From Geobacter sp. (GTDB lineage: Bacteria > Desulfobacterota > Desulfuromonadia > Geobacterales > Pseudopelobacteraceae), in NCBI GenBank assembly GCA_003574895.1, contig PJFB01000008.1, positions 1 to 64,000 on the forward strand: DNA of 64,000 nt, written 5' to 3'. Below, piece by piece: positions 18,247 to 28,286 of the stretch. How positions within the stretch are numbered: the first letter of the stretch is position 1; each line of letters begins with the position of its first letter. The translations under genes and the position numbers were made by a program. The notes under the pieces were generated by a model. The model was not told the origin of the DNA, did no database searches, and was given only the letters and a program-made list of their open reading frames with translations.

Positions 18247-18804
18247 ATGCCAAAAACCATACTCACTGACATGAAGTTGCACATGGAAAAATCCGTAAAT
18301 GTCCTTAAAAGCGAATTCCAGAAAATAAGAACCGGCCGTGCCAGCACAGGGATATTGGATGCCGTAAAGGTTGACTATTACGGTAACCCGTCATCCATAA
18401 GCCAGGTGGCAACACTGTCGGTGCCGGAACCTCGCACGATTACAATTGCCCCATGGGAAGCAAAAATTATCCCTGCCATTGAAAAAGCTATCCTCAATGC
18501 CAATATCGGGCTCACTCCTTCCAATGACGGAAAGGTCATTCGCCTTAATCTGCCGCCATTAACCGAGGAGCGCCGCAAGGAGATCGTCAAAGAACTCAAG
18601 AAGAAAGCAGAGGATGACAAGGTTGCTTTGCGTAACATCCGTCGTGATGCCATCGACAAACTGAAAAAGCTGGAAAAGGAAAAGTCCATTACCGAGGATG
18701 AGCTCAAAAAATCCGAGAAAGAGGTTCAGGATGTTACCAAGAGCTTTGAGGCTAAAATCGATGAGGTTGTGGCCCACAAGGAAAAAGAGGTAATGGAAGT
18801 CTGA
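18247..18804 (+). CDS. frr: Ribosome recycling factor
   Basis: Splits the post-termination ribosome together with EF-G. 185 residues, with family motifs FQKIRTGRAST, VDYYGNP, and LPPLTEERRKEIVK. It lies 6 nt after pyrH and its stop overlaps the uppS start by one base, so the three genes are coupled. Confidence 0.98.
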   Translation: MPKTILTDMKLHMEKSVNVLKSEFQKIRTGRASTGILDAVKVDYYGNPSSISQVATLSVPEPRTITIAPWEAKIIPAIEKAILNANIGLTPSNDGKVIRLNLPPLTEERRKEIVKELKKKAEDDKVALRNIRRDAIDKLKKLEKEKSITEDELKKSEKEVQDVTKSFEAKIDEVVAHKEKEVMEV

Positions 18805-19559
18805 TGGAACCGCTCGACCAGGGTAAACTACCTACTCATCTGGCGATCATCATGGACGGTAACGGCCGCTGGGCCCAACAACGGATGCTCAAACGCATAG
18901 TAGGTCACCAGCGGGGCGCTGAAACCGTAAAGATGGTGGTCGAACAATCATCTCAACTTGGCATCAAGTACCTGACATTGTTTGCCTTCTCCTCTGAGAA
19001 CTGGTCACGCCCTGCCATTGAGGTGCGTGCGCTGATGACCTTGCTGAAGAAATATATCCGTCATGAGACCGCTCGAATGATGCGGAACAATATCCGTTAC
19101 AATGTTATCGGCAACCGCTCTGAACTGCCTGACGATGTCAATCAGACTCTGGATGAGGCCATTCAGGAGACTGCCGCCAACACCGGCATGGTACTGACGC
19201 TGGCGCTGTCCTATGGTGGAAGGCAGGAGATCAGCATGGCTGCAGCGCGCCTGGCTCGTGACATAACTGCCGGTGTTCTGAAGCATGAGGATGTTACCGT
19301 AGATACATTCTCTGGCTATCTTGACACCGGTGGCCTGCCGGATCCTGATTTTCTCATCCGCACAAGCGGTGAAATGCGCATCAGCAATTTTCTATTGTGG
19401 CAACTGGCCTATACCGAGCTTTATTTTACCGACATCAACTGGCCCGATTTCACCATCAACGAACTTCACAAAGCATTGGCGGACTTTCAATCCCGCGAAA
19501 GGCGTTTCGGAAAAACCAGCGACCAGATCATCAGCACCAAGGCATATGCATCAAGATAA
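18804..19559 (+). CDS. uppS: Undecaprenyl diphosphate synthase
   Basis: A cis-prenyltransferase making the C55 carrier lipid for peptidoglycan and O-antigen. 251 residues, with IIMDGNGRWAQQR (catalytic Asp), LTLFAFSSENWSRP and the C-terminal DFLIRTSGEMRISNFLLWQ and TDINWPDF motifs. The start overlaps the frr stop (TGATG). An unusually long 133-nt gap separates it from cdsA. Confidence 0.98.
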   Translation: MEPLDQGKLPTHLAIIMDGNGRWAQQRMLKRIVGHQRGAETVKMVVEQSSQLGIKYLTLFAFSSENWSRPAIEVRALMTLLKKYIRHETARMMRNNIRYNVIGNRSELPDDVNQTLDEAIQETAANTGMVLTLALSYGGRQEISMAAARLARDITAGVLKHEDVTVDTFSGYLDTGGLPDPDFLIRTSGEMRISNFLLWQLAYTELYFTDINWPDFTINELHKALADFQSRERRFGKTSDQIISTKAYASR

Positions 19560-19692
19560 TTAGCTGCCAAATGGTCAGATGGTGCCAGGCCAGAATCTTT
19601 GATTGAACAGTGCGATCCGGTATGTGGTTTGTGTTTCTCAGGCCCTGATTTTATTTGCAAGTTATGCTTGAACGCTTCTTTGCAAAGAGGAG

Positions 19693-20493
19693 TTGACCAT
19701 TAAACGCCTTCTAACCGCCCTCATTCTCCTGCCGATCGTCACCCTGATCATACTGAAAGGTGGCACTCTGCTATTTGCATGTTTGCTGGGCATCTTTTCC
19801 TTCATCGGAATACATGAGTTCTTTTGCATGGCAACCCCTGACAGGACGCTCGAAACATGGCTTGCCGCAACCGCAGGAACGGTTCTAGTTTTTGTCCCGC
19901 TTCTCGATAACGAACGTATCTTGACCGGAACCATGGCAGCGTTGTTTATGACTTTTGCCCTGTTGATCCTGTTTCGCATCAAGAATATCGCCGATGCGGC
20001 CCGCGACATGGCTTTTACCATGCTCGCATTTCTTTATATTCCTTTTCTGCTCATGCACCTGGTCATGTTGCGGCAGACCAGCCATGGTACACAGTGGTTG
20101 TTCGTGGTCATGCTGGTCGTCATGACCAATGACTCGGCCGCTTACTATACCGGCAGCGCATTTGGCCGGCACAAACTTTATCCGCTGGTCAGCCCAAACA
20201 AAAGCATTGAGGGCGCGTTGGGGGGAGTGGTCGGCAGTATTTGCGGAACCATGCTGGCCAAATTCACCTTTTTCTCACAGCTTTCACTAGTTGACGCACT
20301 TTTCACCGCAATCTTCATCGGCATACTCGGGCAGACCGGCGATCTTTTCGAATCACTGCTAAAACGCAGCTTTGGCGTCAAGGATACCGGCACTATCTTC
20401 CCAGGGCATGGCGGTATGCTGGACCGACTGGACAGCATCCTCTTTGCAGGACCGGCCATGTATTATTACGCCACTTATTTTTTCAAGGGATAG
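19693..20493 (+). CDS. cdsA: Phosphatidate cytidylyltransferase
   Basis: Makes CDP-diacylglycerol from phosphatidate and CTP for phospholipid synthesis. About 266 residues with multiple membrane segments and the C-terminal signature [27 protein letters not shown]. The start is uncertain. TTG 19693 directly abuts AGAGGAG (19686-19692), leaving no spacer. ATT 19699 lies 6 nt after AGGAG, ideal spacing, but ATT starts are rare. The first ATG is far inside the first membrane segment. The frame from either candidate begins with the family-like [13 protein letters not shown]. Confidence 0.93.
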   Translation: MTIKRLLTALILLPIVTLIILKGGTLLFACLLGIFSFIGIHEFFCMATPDRTLETWLAATAGTVLVFVPLLDNERILTGTMAALFMTFALLILFRIKNIADAARDMAFTMLAFLYIPFLLMHLVMLRQTSHGTQWLFVVMLVVMTNDSAAYYTGSAFGRHKLYPLVSPNKSIEGALGGVVGSICGTMLAKFTFFSQLSLVDALFTAIFIGILGQTGDLFESLLKRSFGVKDTGTIFPGHGGMLDRLDSILFAGPAMYYYATYFFKG

Positions 20494-20497
20494 CATC

Positions 20498-21658
20498 ATG
20501 AAAAATCTTTCCATTCTCGGATCAACAGGTTCCATTGGTGTCAGTACCCTGGAAATAGTTGCGGCACACCCTGACCGTTTTCAAGTTGCCGCTTTGTCTG
20601 CCGGTCGTAATCTGGAGTTGTTCGCCCGACAGATCCGGCAGTTCGAGCCCCGCATCGCCGCTGTTGCATCACCTGGCGATGTTCCGGCATTAAAAGAGAT
20701 GTGTGCCGGCCTCAACGTGGAGGTCATGGGGGGGATTGAGGGCTTGATTGCCGCTGCAACTGCGGCTGAAACCGATATGGTCGTTGCCGCCATTGTCGGA
20801 GCGGCCGGGTTGGTGCCAACAGCCGCTGCAATAAGATCCGGCAAAGACATTGCCCTGGCAAACAAAGAGACGCTGGTCACAGCCGGTCATCTTTTCATGA
20901 ATATGATCGCTAAATATGGTGTCAGGCTCTATCCGGTTGACAGCGAACACAGCGCCATATTCCAATCCATAGAAGGACACCGCAGCTCTGATATCAGCAA
21001 AATCATACTGACCGCCTCCGGCGGGCCTTTTCTTAATACAACTGTAGAGCAGTTGGGAAGGGTCACGGTTCGGGAGGCACTGAATCACCCCAACTGGAGC
21101 ATGGGGCGAAAAATCACCATCGACTCGGCAACCATGATGAACAAGGGGTTGGAAGTAATCGAAGCACGTTGGCTCTTTGATGTGCCTGTTGAAAAGATAG
21201 ACGTAAATATTCATCCCCAGAGCATCATTCACTCCATGGTGGAATATGTTGATGGCTGCGTGATAGCCCAGCTCGGCACACCGGATATGAAGGCCCCTAT
21301 CGCCTATGCCCTTTCCTATCCAGAACGGGTTGCTACCGGCGTCAAACCGCTCGACCTTACGGAGTTTTCCGGATTAACCTTTCACAAGCCTGATTTGAAT
21401 AAATTTCATTGTCTCAAACTGGCCTTTAGTGCGATCAGTGAAGGCGAGAGCATGCCAGCCGTCATGAATGCTGCCAACGAAATTGCTGTCGAATCATTCC
21501 TGGAAGGCGGAATAAGCTTCGTTCAAATCGCCGAAGTCATTGAGCGGACCATGACCGCCCATCAGCCCCACAAGCTGAACTCCATCGAAGAGGTGTTGCT
21601 GGCTGACCAATGGGGACGTAACAAAGCACGTGATATAAGCAAGGGGCTCGCACGCTGA
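20498..21658 (+). CDS. dxr: 1-deoxy-D-xylulose 5-phosphate reductoisomerase
   Basis: The second step of the MEP isoprenoid pathway, forming MEP with NADPH. 386 residues from ATG 20498: the NADPH motif [13 protein letters not shown] is at residues 7-19, followed by [29 protein letters not shown] and [20 protein letters not shown]. An upstream in-frame extension overlapping cdsA is rejected because AAGGGA lies 7 nt before ATG 20498. It fits the uppS-cdsA-dxr-rseP order. Confidence 0.98.
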   Translation: MKNLSILGSTGSIGVSTLEIVAAHPDRFQVAALSAGRNLELFARQIRQFEPRIAAVASPGDVPALKEMCAGLNVEVMGGIEGLIAAATAAETDMVVAAIVGAAGLVPTAAAIRSGKDIALANKETLVTAGHLFMNMIAKYGVRLYPVDSEHSAIFQSIEGHRSSDISKIILTASGGPFLNTTVEQLGRVTVREALNHPNWSMGRKITIDSATMMNKGLEVIEARWLFDVPVEKIDVNIHPQSIIHSMVEYVDGCVIAQLGTPDMKAPIAYALSYPERVATGVKPLDLTEFSGLTFHKPDLNKFHCLKLAFSAISEGESMPAVMNAANEIAVESFLEGGISFVQIAEVIERTMTAHQPHKLNSIEEVLLADQWGRNKARDISKGLAR

Positions 21659-21659
21659 T

Positions 21660-22805
21660 ATGATGATCATCTACGCTATAATCGTTCTGGGTGTATTGAT
21701 TTTTGTCCATGAACTGGGGCATTTCCTGGTGGCCAAGGCGCTGGGGGTCAGTATTGAGAAGTTTTCTCTCGGTTTTGGTCCGAAACTGATCGGCAAAAAA
21801 ATCGGCGAAACCGAATATCTCCTTTCAGCTTTCCCTCTGGGAGGCTATGTCAAGATGTTCGGCGAAGGCGGCTTTATTGAGGGGGGTGAGGTCCACAATA
21901 CCCCCAGCGACGAGAGGGTTGCGGAAGGTACTCAAATCGCACTACCTGAACAACCGCGCGAATTGAACGACGAGGAAAAGGCCCGGTCGTTTGCCCATAA
22001 ACCACCGCTGGCCCGCATAGCGATTGTCATGGCAGGACCGGTGTTCAACCTCATCTTTGCGTGGCTGATCTTCATTGTGCTCTCCATGACCGGCGTACCC
22101 GCCATCACAACCAAGATCGGTGAAGTTCTCAAAGACAAACCAGCCGCCAAAGCCGGTATCCAGAAAAATGACATTATCACTGCGATAAACGGGAAAAAGA
22201 TTTCACACTGGGATGAAGTAGCAGAAGAGATCACAGCAAGCAAGGGACGGCCGGTCAATCTGACAGTCAAACGCGGCGACCGAAATGAACAGTTTACGAT
22301 TGTACCGGAGCCTCGAATCAGCAAGAACCTCTTCGGAGAGAAAGTGAATGGCTTCGCCATAGGAGTTGCCTCGGCCGGCGATATCGTTATAGAGCACTAC
22401 AACCCGGTACAGGCGGTAACCCAGGGCAGCATCCAAACCTGGAAGGTGATCGACCTGACCATAATGTCGCTGGTCAAGCTTGCGCAGCGAGTAGTACCAC
22501 TCGATACCATCGGCGGACCGATCATGATTGTTAAAATGGCCGGTCAACAGGCCTCGGCAGGCGGGTCAAGTTTCCTGGCATTCATGGCGCTGCTCAGCGT
22601 CAACCTGGGGGTTCTCAACCTCTTACCTGTGCCCGTTCTGGATGGCGGACACCTCTTCTTTTTCGTTTGGGAATTGATTTTCAGACGGCCGGTCAGCCAA
22701 AAAGCACGTGAGTATGCCCAGCAGATCGGATTGATGCTGCTCTTGGGCCTGATGTTGCTTGCGTTCTATAACGATATTGTCAGATATTTTGTCGGGCAGG
22801 GATAA
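21660..22805 (+). CDS. rseP: Site-2 zinc protease RseP
   Basis: An intramembrane metalloprotease that cleaves anti-sigma factors or signal-peptide remnants. 381 residues; the active site HELGH is at about 17-21 in the first membrane helix and the second metal motif VLDGGHL near the C-terminus. One PDZ domain lies between (about 130-220, KAGIQKNDIITAINGK); E. coli RseP has two. Two adjacent ATG codons (21660, 21663) are possible starts. It begins 1 nt after the dxr stop. Confidence 0.96.
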   Translation: MMIIYAIIVLGVLIFVHELGHFLVAKALGVSIEKFSLGFGPKLIGKKIGETEYLLSAFPLGGYVKMFGEGGFIEGGEVHNTPSDERVAEGTQIALPEQPRELNDEEKARSFAHKPPLARIAIVMAGPVFNLIFAWLIFIVLSMTGVPAITTKIGEVLKDKPAAKAGIQKNDIITAINGKKISHWDEVAEEITASKGRPVNLTVKRGDRNEQFTIVPEPRISKNLFGEKVNGFAIGVASAGDIVIEHYNPVQAVTQGSIQTWKVIDLTIMSLVKLAQRVVPLDTIGGPIMIVKMAGQQASAGGSSFLAFMALLSVNLGVLNLLPVPVLDGGHLFFFVWELIFRRPVSQKAREYAQQIGLMLLLGLMLLAFYNDIVRYFVGQG

Positions 22806-22839
22806 TGACTGAGTGAATCCGCATCTTATCGGCAGTGCT

Positions 22840-22876
22840 AACCGCCTGATTCCATATGGTTTCAGGCGGTTTTTTT
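22840..22876 (+). terminator. Rho-independent terminator after rseP
   Basis: A 10-bp stem AACCGCCTGA (22840-22849) / TCAGGCGGTT (22862-22871) with a 12-nt loop, followed by a T-run to 22876. Its right arm overlaps the stop codon of the convergent response-regulator gene. Confidence 0.9.
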
Positions 22877-23830
22877 CATCATATAGACCTTACCGGCGGT
22901 ATCCAGCGCTATTGCGGCATGGTTTGCCAATATGGACAGGAATTCGAATTCAGAATCGCTGAACTGCTTGCCATCTTTCCGCCCACAAACATTCACCACA
23001 CCAACCACTTTTTCTTTAATCCTGAGCGGTACAGAAAGTATGCCGGGAGTGTTGAACAGGTCACCGTTTACGTCCTCTTCACTCATGTATTGAGAGAATG
23101 CCGGTAATTGCTTCATATTCAACCGCAATGGCTTGTTTTTAGATACAACCAGCCCGGAGATTCCCTGATTGTTTTTAAGCATGAAACGCTTAGCGGTTAC
23201 ATGACTTATGCCAACGCTGAATTTCATCGAGAAATTGGTACCCTTCTTATCAAGCAGAAGCAGATAACCTTTGTGGGCCCTGAGTTTTTCTACTGATTGC
23301 TCAACGAGAAAACGCAGTATATCACCTATTTCGAGTGTTGACGAAATCAGGCTGCAGATTTGATTGGCAGTTTTCATCAACTCCAGGGTATCCTGCAGTT
23401 CCCTGTTTTTCATGGACAGATCAGCCACCAACCGCTCATTTTGCTGTTGCAACCCCTTCTTTTCCAGGGTGCGTTCCACCACATTGTACAGAATGGCCTC
23501 ATCATCAATCGGCTTGACCAGATAGTCGTACGCGCCGTAACGGAGAGCCTTGATCGTGGTGAATGATGACGTGTTCCCCGATATGACAATCACATCTATG
23601 TACGGCTTACTCTCCTTCATGAGCTTGAGCAGATTGAGGCCGCTCATGCCGGGGAGCATGATATCTGTCAGGACAAGATCGTAGTCTCCGCCAATGAAAT
23701 TCCTGATTGCCTCTTCACCAGATTCACACGTGGTTACGTGATAGCCTTTTTTGGTAAGCATATCACACAACATTTTCAGAACAGCCGGCGAGTCATCTAC
23801 CAGAAGTATGCGAGGAACATCTGTTTTCAC
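22862..23830 (-). CDS. Response regulator with receiver and GAF domains
   Basis: A two-component output protein without a DNA-binding domain. 322 residues from GTG 23830: a receiver (about 5-125; D12, D13, phospho-acceptor D56 in LVLTDIMLPG, and K in LVKPI), a coiled-coil linker (about 130-165), and a GAF domain (about 170-315; GISGLVVSKNKPLRLN, SVPLRIKEKVVGVVNV). GTG is preferred because AGGGGG lies 6 nt upstream; an ATG ten codons earlier has no ribosome site. No partner histidine kinase is adjacent. The GAF domain may bind a small ligand or mediate partner contacts. Confidence 0.9.
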   Translation of the reverse strand: MKTDVPRILLVDDSPAVLKMLCDMLTKKGYHVTTCESGEEAIRNFIGGDYDLVLTDIMLPGMSGLNLLKLMKESKPYIDVIVISGNTSSFTTIKALRYGAYDYLVKPIDDEAILYNVVERTLEKKGLQQQNERLVADLSMKNRELQDTLELMKTANQICSLISSTLEIGDILRFLVEQSVEKLRAHKGYLLLLDKKGTNFSMKFSVGISHVTAKRFMLKNNQGISGLVVSKNKPLRLNMKQLPAFSQYMSEEDVNGDLFNTPGILSVPLRIKEKVVGVVNVCGRKDGKQFSDSEFEFLSILANHAAIALDTAGKVYMMKKTA

Positions 23831-24072
23831 TGGTTTCCCCCTATAATTAGCTAGAGACATGAGGACGAAATATTAAATGAATAATCTCTAAAAATCAACT
23901 GCACATAAAATCAATCCGGCCCAGAAATAGTTTTGGTTATTGTCCCATGACTTTATGTTGAATTAGTGCGAGTTTTTTTAAGATTACATCCTATTAGTTC
24001 AAATTTACCAGTTAATTGATGTTAATTAATTTTTAATGGGTATTTGGCGATGTCCTAAATGCGTCCAAACAG

Positions 24073-24150
24073 GAGAATGAGCTGTGTTGTTCCATTCTCA
24101 ACCGCCGCCCATGTGCGTGAAGCCGGGAAAACCAGGCTTCTGACGTGGGC
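24073..24150. ncRNA. Candidate structured RNA, two adjoining hairpins
   Basis: Hairpin one pairs GAGAATG (24073-24079) with CATTCTC (24093-24099). Hairpin two is compound: GCCCA (24107-24111)/TGGGC (24146-24150), CGT/ACG, GAAGCC (24119-24124)/GGCTTC (24135-24140), GG/CC, closing a GAAAA loop. Neither is followed by a T-run. It matches no riboswitch consensus I know. The strand is undetermined; on the minus strand it would be the leader of the response-regulator gene. Confidence 0.35.
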
Positions 24151-24170
24151 AACTACTCAGATCCATTGAG

Positions 24171-24227
24171 GTAAAACAACAGGGTGCGCATGTAAGTCGG
24201 AAATCATACTTGCCAGGCGCACCCTGT
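24171..24227 (-). terminator. Terminator of the PrkA-YeaH-SpoVR operon
   Basis: A perfect 11-bp outer stem (ACAGGGTGCGC 24179-24189 with 24217-24227) has a partly paired interior. On the minus strand it is followed by TTGTTTT. It lies about 70 nt after the last gene of the operon. Confidence 0.7.
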
Positions 24228-24296
24228 ATTCATTGCATCATGTAAGGGAAAGGTGCGCATGATCTGCGCAAGGGGAAGGCTGAACGTACTCTTGCT

Positions 24297-26588
24297 TCAC
24301 ATGGAATACTTGCGGGCCAAGTCGTTGTCGATCACATATACGCAGACTTCTTTGGCACTCTGCCTGGTGTAATGATACTTTCCGGTGCAGAGGTTATTGA
24401 TAAGAAAGGTGACATCGTCGCGAATACGTTTGTCATATGTCTTGAAAGCGTCTGTGTCCAGATCCTTGAGTGCCCGTCGGAAATTGACATTATCAAGAAA
24501 CGGTTCCAGAACCTTTTCCTTGAGATTATGGACATAGCGTTCATGAAGCGACTGGAACAAGCCTGTTTCCCTGGGGTTTTTGCCTTCCGCAAGAATGTCC
24601 TGCGTGAGGGTCCTGGCTGTGTATTCTTTCTGGGTCTCACGGCGGAAGGCGTGACACATCAAATCATCAGCCGCAGCCCCGAGCAGACGCCCCTCGATGA
24701 CCCGTAGAAAATCTTCACTGATCTCCAATTTTTCACCGGTATACCGGCAAACCTCGACCGCACCGGTTTCAAAGTTGATTGCGAACATATAATTGAGGAT
24801 GTCCTTGGCAATCTGCTCCTCGTTGTAATAATAGAGCGACTCCTTTACCTCCTGGAGGACCGAATAGTCATAGTGCCGCAACAGTGAATCCATGAAACCG
24901 GCCGGCACCATCGTGTTGAGTTCCTTGCGCCACTTGGTGAAAAATGTGTTCAGATTGGACATGGTAATCATCTTGTCCTTGCGGGCGTAGGCTGAATAGA
25001 AGTCTCTGAAGATTTTAATGGAATCACGTCCGGAGAAACCGGTGATCCCTTCTTTTTCGGATTCGGCGATGATCCGTCTTCGTCTCTTGGCGGTAAGGCG
25101 CTTGCGATCTTCCTCAGTGAGCCAGGCAGGGATATAGCCAGTATAGATCTCCATCTTGAGCAGATGGAGATTCTCGTCGCAATAAAGGTTGTATTTTCGC
25201 TGGTTGAAGATCCACTCGTTAAGGGCATCGGAGGTGGTGTTCATACGGGTTGAGATGATCACTCGAGCAAAATTGTGCAACACGCGCGGCAAAAAGCTTT
25301 CATCGATATGCCTGCCGAAGATGTTGCGGTAAATCTCTACTTCGGTGTTCAGGTCGAGGACATAGGGAATATTGATGAACTCGATCCTATCGGAGAAAGA
25401 CTGAAACCCTTCAATGGTCTTTTCGTCTTCCGGATTCATAAGGGCAATGAAGAGGGATTTGACGTTTTCCTCCACATCCTCGACTTTGTGAATACCTTCG
25501 CTGATGATATTGTGCAGCTCAAGCAACCTCTCTGCATTGTGTGACTTTACGTCCATCAGGGCATATATGCCGTTGTTGGTCTTGGCAAAGTTTGAATAGA
25601 TGTACTTGACTTCGTTGCTGTCGCCAAGCAGCATGTCGATCTTGCGCTGCAACTGTTCATTGGTCATCAGATTCTGCTTCATCGGCTTATCGCCCGGATT
25701 GAATACCGTGATTCCCTCTCCTAAGCGGCGGTTAAAGCGATATGGCCGCGCATGTATCATCTGGTAGATATCCATGGAAGAGGGCAGGCGTTGGATAAGG
25801 GCATCGAAGATCGAGCTGCAGATGGTGCAAGGATTATCCCGAAAAACCCAGTCATACTCTTTGTCGGTAAAAAGTTTCCACTTAAACTCGTCGTTTTTGA
25901 ACAAATCATCGAGAAAAGTGCGCCTGTCCTTTTTGGGGATCATTAGAAGCGGATTATCATGGGAAGGACATGATATCTCAACAAAATCACCGCCCCTCTG
26001 AAGAGAGTTTTTCATCTCCAGAAGTTCGTTCTGCCCAAGCTCATATTCGTCGAGCAGGGTTGAAAGGCGGTCCATGAATGCCTTAACCTGGGACTCGTTT
26101 ATTTGGGCCAAGACCCGTCGATCCAACTTCCAGACCACCTCGTAGCGCGTCCCGATATCACCGTTGGCATATTCCTCGAATTTAAGCAGCAGATTGTTGA
26201 GGAAAGTACTCTTACCGGATCCGGGCGGGCCTTTGAAAATATAGATTTTATTCTGTTGCGCACTACTTTTCATCGCATCGACATGGCTTATGAGCCGGTT
26301 GGCAAATAGCCGGTCGGCAAAGAACGGGTGGTCGGCATTTTCCACAAAGAGCCTGGTGCAGTCGTAATTGACATAATTGATGGACTCCGGATCATCCGGA
26401 TACTCGTCAGTGCCGACTCCAACATAGGTGTGAATCATGTCATGAAATGTCTGGAAAATGTTGCGCACAACCGTATCCGGCTGAGCGATCAGAATTTTAA
26501 GATAATCATCGAACGGAATGGAATGTCCGTGTTCCCGTTCAGTGATCTTACGATTCAGGTGTTTGAGAGCTTTATCTATGTTAGACAT
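24297..26588 (-). CDS. PrkA-family serine protein kinase, second copy
   Basis: A 763-residue protein with an N-terminal PrkA AAA+ domain (Walker A KGPPGSGKST at about 119-128) and the helical PrkA C-terminal region; LSTLLDEYELGQNELLEMK and IFDALIQRLP lie in the insert. It also has a CxxC pair (PCTICSS). PrkA/YeaG proteins are kinase-like AAA+ proteins used in stress, stationary-phase and sporulation responses. This copy is about 80 residues longer and clearly divergent from the other PrkA protein at the head of the same operon. It starts 27 nt after spoVR and is the last gene before the terminator. Its substrate is unknown. Confidence 0.9.
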   Translation of the reverse strand: MSNIDKALKHLNRKITEREHGHSIPFDDYLKILIAQPDTVVRNIFQTFHDMIHTYVGVGTDEYPDDPESINYVNYDCTRLFVENADHPFFADRLFANRLISHVDAMKSSAQQNKIYIFKGPPGSGKSTFLNNLLLKFEEYANGDIGTRYEVVWKLDRRVLAQINESQVKAFMDRLSTLLDEYELGQNELLEMKNSLQRGGDFVEISCPSHDNPLLMIPKKDRRTFLDDLFKNDEFKWKLFTDKEYDWVFRDNPCTICSSIFDALIQRLPSSMDIYQMIHARPYRFNRRLGEGITVFNPGDKPMKQNLMTNEQLQRKIDMLLGDSNEVKYIYSNFAKTNNGIYALMDVKSHNAERLLELHNIISEGIHKVEDVEENVKSLFIALMNPEDEKTIEGFQSFSDRIEFINIPYVLDLNTEVEIYRNIFGRHIDESFLPRVLHNFARVIISTRMNTTSDALNEWIFNQRKYNLYCDENLHLLKMEIYTGYIPAWLTEEDRKRLTAKRRRRIIAESEKEGITGFSGRDSIKIFRDFYSAYARKDKMITMSNLNTFFTKWRKELNTMVPAGFMDSLLRHYDYSVLQEVKESLYYYNEEQIAKDILNYMFAINFETGAVEVCRYTGEKLEISEDFLRVIEGRLLGAAADDLMCHAFRRETQKEYTARTLTQDILAEGKNPRETGLFQSLHERYVHNLKEKVLEPFLDNVNFRRALKDLDTDAFKTYDKRIRDDVTFLINNLCTGKYHYTRQSAKEVCVYVIDNDLARKYSM

Positions 26589-26615
26589 ATGTCACCGTTT
26601 TCAGATACAGCCGCC

Positions 26616-28244
26616 TTAGAGCAGTTTCCTGGTAAGAGTTTTTTCTTTCATCGAATAGACAACCCGTTGCCAGCGGATTTCACCCTGCTGCGGAGTTTCC
26701 TGTTTCCACGACGTCGCCTGTCCGGCCACTATCTCGGCCTCGCTGGTTTCCAGATGGACCGGCCCGCCCCACAGATATTCGATAGCCATCATGGTGTTGG
26801 CAATATAATCCCGAACCAACTGTTTACCTTCGAACATATGTACCAGGTAGAGCGAACCTTCGATACCCTTTGACATGTCAACGTAGATCGCCGGAGGATG
26901 ATAAAGGGAGCCCATCATCATCTGCAGGTAATCCTCTGCCTTGCGGCTTTTTACATAATATTGCCAGACCTTCCGCTGCTGGTCGAGGCGTTTGCCGGCC
27001 ACAAAGAGTTTGTGCCTGTCAAGGAAATCCTGATCCAGGAAATTTTTGAGGAACAGGTAATCACAAAGATTTTCCCGTATTTCGAAGATAAACCCGCGAC
27101 CCGAGTTGTCCCCCACATCGAACTGCTTGCGGGAATCACTGTCCACCAGCCGCTGAAATTCATAGGAAATACGTCCCTTTCCCGCCTGATCCTCGATATA
27201 ATTGAAGAGCCGCATCCCCAGAGCATAAGGATTCATTCCAACCCGTGGCATTGCGGTCACGCCGGCATGTACCCGGGCAAAATCCACCTCATGCCCCTTG
27301 ATCCTGTTGTCTTGAAGAAACAGGGTCTCATGCCAGTAACTTGCCCATCCTTCGTTCATAATCTTGGTTCTGATCTGGGGCTGGAAAAAGACGGACGTCT
27401 TGCGAATAATCTCCAGGATAGACTTCATCCACGTGTTTTCATCCCTGTCCAAAAAATCGGAATTATCCAAGATAAAACGGAGCAAATCGCGCTTTCTCGA
27501 AGGGTGACCCTCTACTCCCCTGGACAGATGGGCCTCCAACTCCGGATAGCGCAATTCGGCCTCGCGGAAAAAGGTCTTTTCCGACAGTTCTCCATACCGT
27601 TTCGTGCATTCGTTGTAGCGGTTAACTTCCTTGACATAGTCGTTGACCGAAACTTTTTTCACGTCTTGCAGAAAAACATCGAAATAGTAGTTGAGCCTGG
27701 GGGAACAACCTGCGTCGGCTGGATTGAAGAGCTCCGACAGTTCGCCGTGGAAATCCACCAGATTATCTATCGAGCGGGCAAATTCGATCACGTAATCGAC
27801 CCACCGCCCCTTTTCAGCGCGCAGCCTGGCGATTACCCGTTTGTCTGAGAGGGCCTGACCATTGAAATCGTAGTCCCAGGTATGTCGAAAATAGAGGTTG
27901 TTCTGGAAGAAATCGATGTGGGCCAGAACGTGATAGAAGATCATCACATTTAGCCAGTCCGGATTATTGTCGTTGTAGAAGGAAATCGGCGGTCGAGTGT
28001 TGATCACCGTCTCGTAGGGATTGTTGGGGTAAAGTTCATACTTGCCCTTTTCCCTTAAAACTTCGACATCGTGGACCCAATAATCGTAAAGGGTCGGGAT
28101 CATCACCTTGGGAGAGAGTTCCAACAAATCACGATTGGTTACGATGTACTCCAGGGATTCGTCGGTAAAACGCAGACCTGCCTCCAGAGCCCTCTCCTTG
28201 CATCCTTCCATTATGCGCTTGGTGTGTTGATTGATCAGTTCCAT
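26616..28244 (-). CDS. SpoVR family protein (YcgB-like)
   Basis: 542 residues matching the SpoVR family, with WVHDVEVLREKGKYELYPN, FYHVLAHIDFFQNN, NEGWASYWHETLF and ARVHAGVTAMPRVGMNPY. Bacillus SpoVR affects spore cortex formation; in non-sporulating Gram-negatives YcgB works with the YeaG-YeaH stress genes. No signal peptide. Length and conserved His/Glu residues look normal. It sits between the YeaH gene (42 nt) and the second PrkA gene (27 nt), so the complete stress module is in one operon. Confidence 0.94.
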   Translation of the reverse strand: MELINQHTKRIMEGCKERALEAGLRFTDESLEYIVTNRDLLELSPKVMIPTLYDYWVHDVEVLREKGKYELYPNNPYETVINTRPPISFYNDNNPDWLNVMIFYHVLAHIDFFQNNLYFRHTWDYDFNGQALSDKRVIARLRAEKGRWVDYVIEFARSIDNLVDFHGELSELFNPADAGCSPRLNYYFDVFLQDVKKVSVNDYVKEVNRYNECTKRYGELSEKTFFREAELRYPELEAHLSRGVEGHPSRKRDLLRFILDNSDFLDRDENTWMKSILEIIRKTSVFFQPQIRTKIMNEGWASYWHETLFLQDNRIKGHEVDFARVHAGVTAMPRVGMNPYALGMRLFNYIEDQAGKGRISYEFQRLVDSDSRKQFDVGDNSGRGFIFEIRENLCDYLFLKNFLDQDFLDRHKLFVAGKRLDQQRKVWQYYVKSRKAEDYLQMMMGSLYHPPAIYVDMSKGIEGSLYLVHMFEGKQLVRDYIANTMMAIEYLWGGPVHLETSEAEIVAGQATSWKQETPQQGEIRWQRVVYSMKEKTLTRKLL

Positions 28245-28286
28245 ATATATCTCTTCCCTCCACCCTGAAAGGGGAGGAACCCATTT

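Larger units (their letters stand above)
23831..24296. other. Long intergenic region between the response regulator and the second PrkA gene
   Basis: 466 nt with no supportable protein gene. The left half is AT-rich and would hold the promoter of the response regulator. The right half contains three consecutive stem-loops (listed separately), more structure than one terminator needs. Confidence 0.6.

Noticed and set aside
24100-24160. Cyclic-dinucleotide (GEMM) riboswitch
   Set aside because: Geobacter relatives use many of these, but the conserved A-rich and GGCAAACC-type core is absent on both strands.
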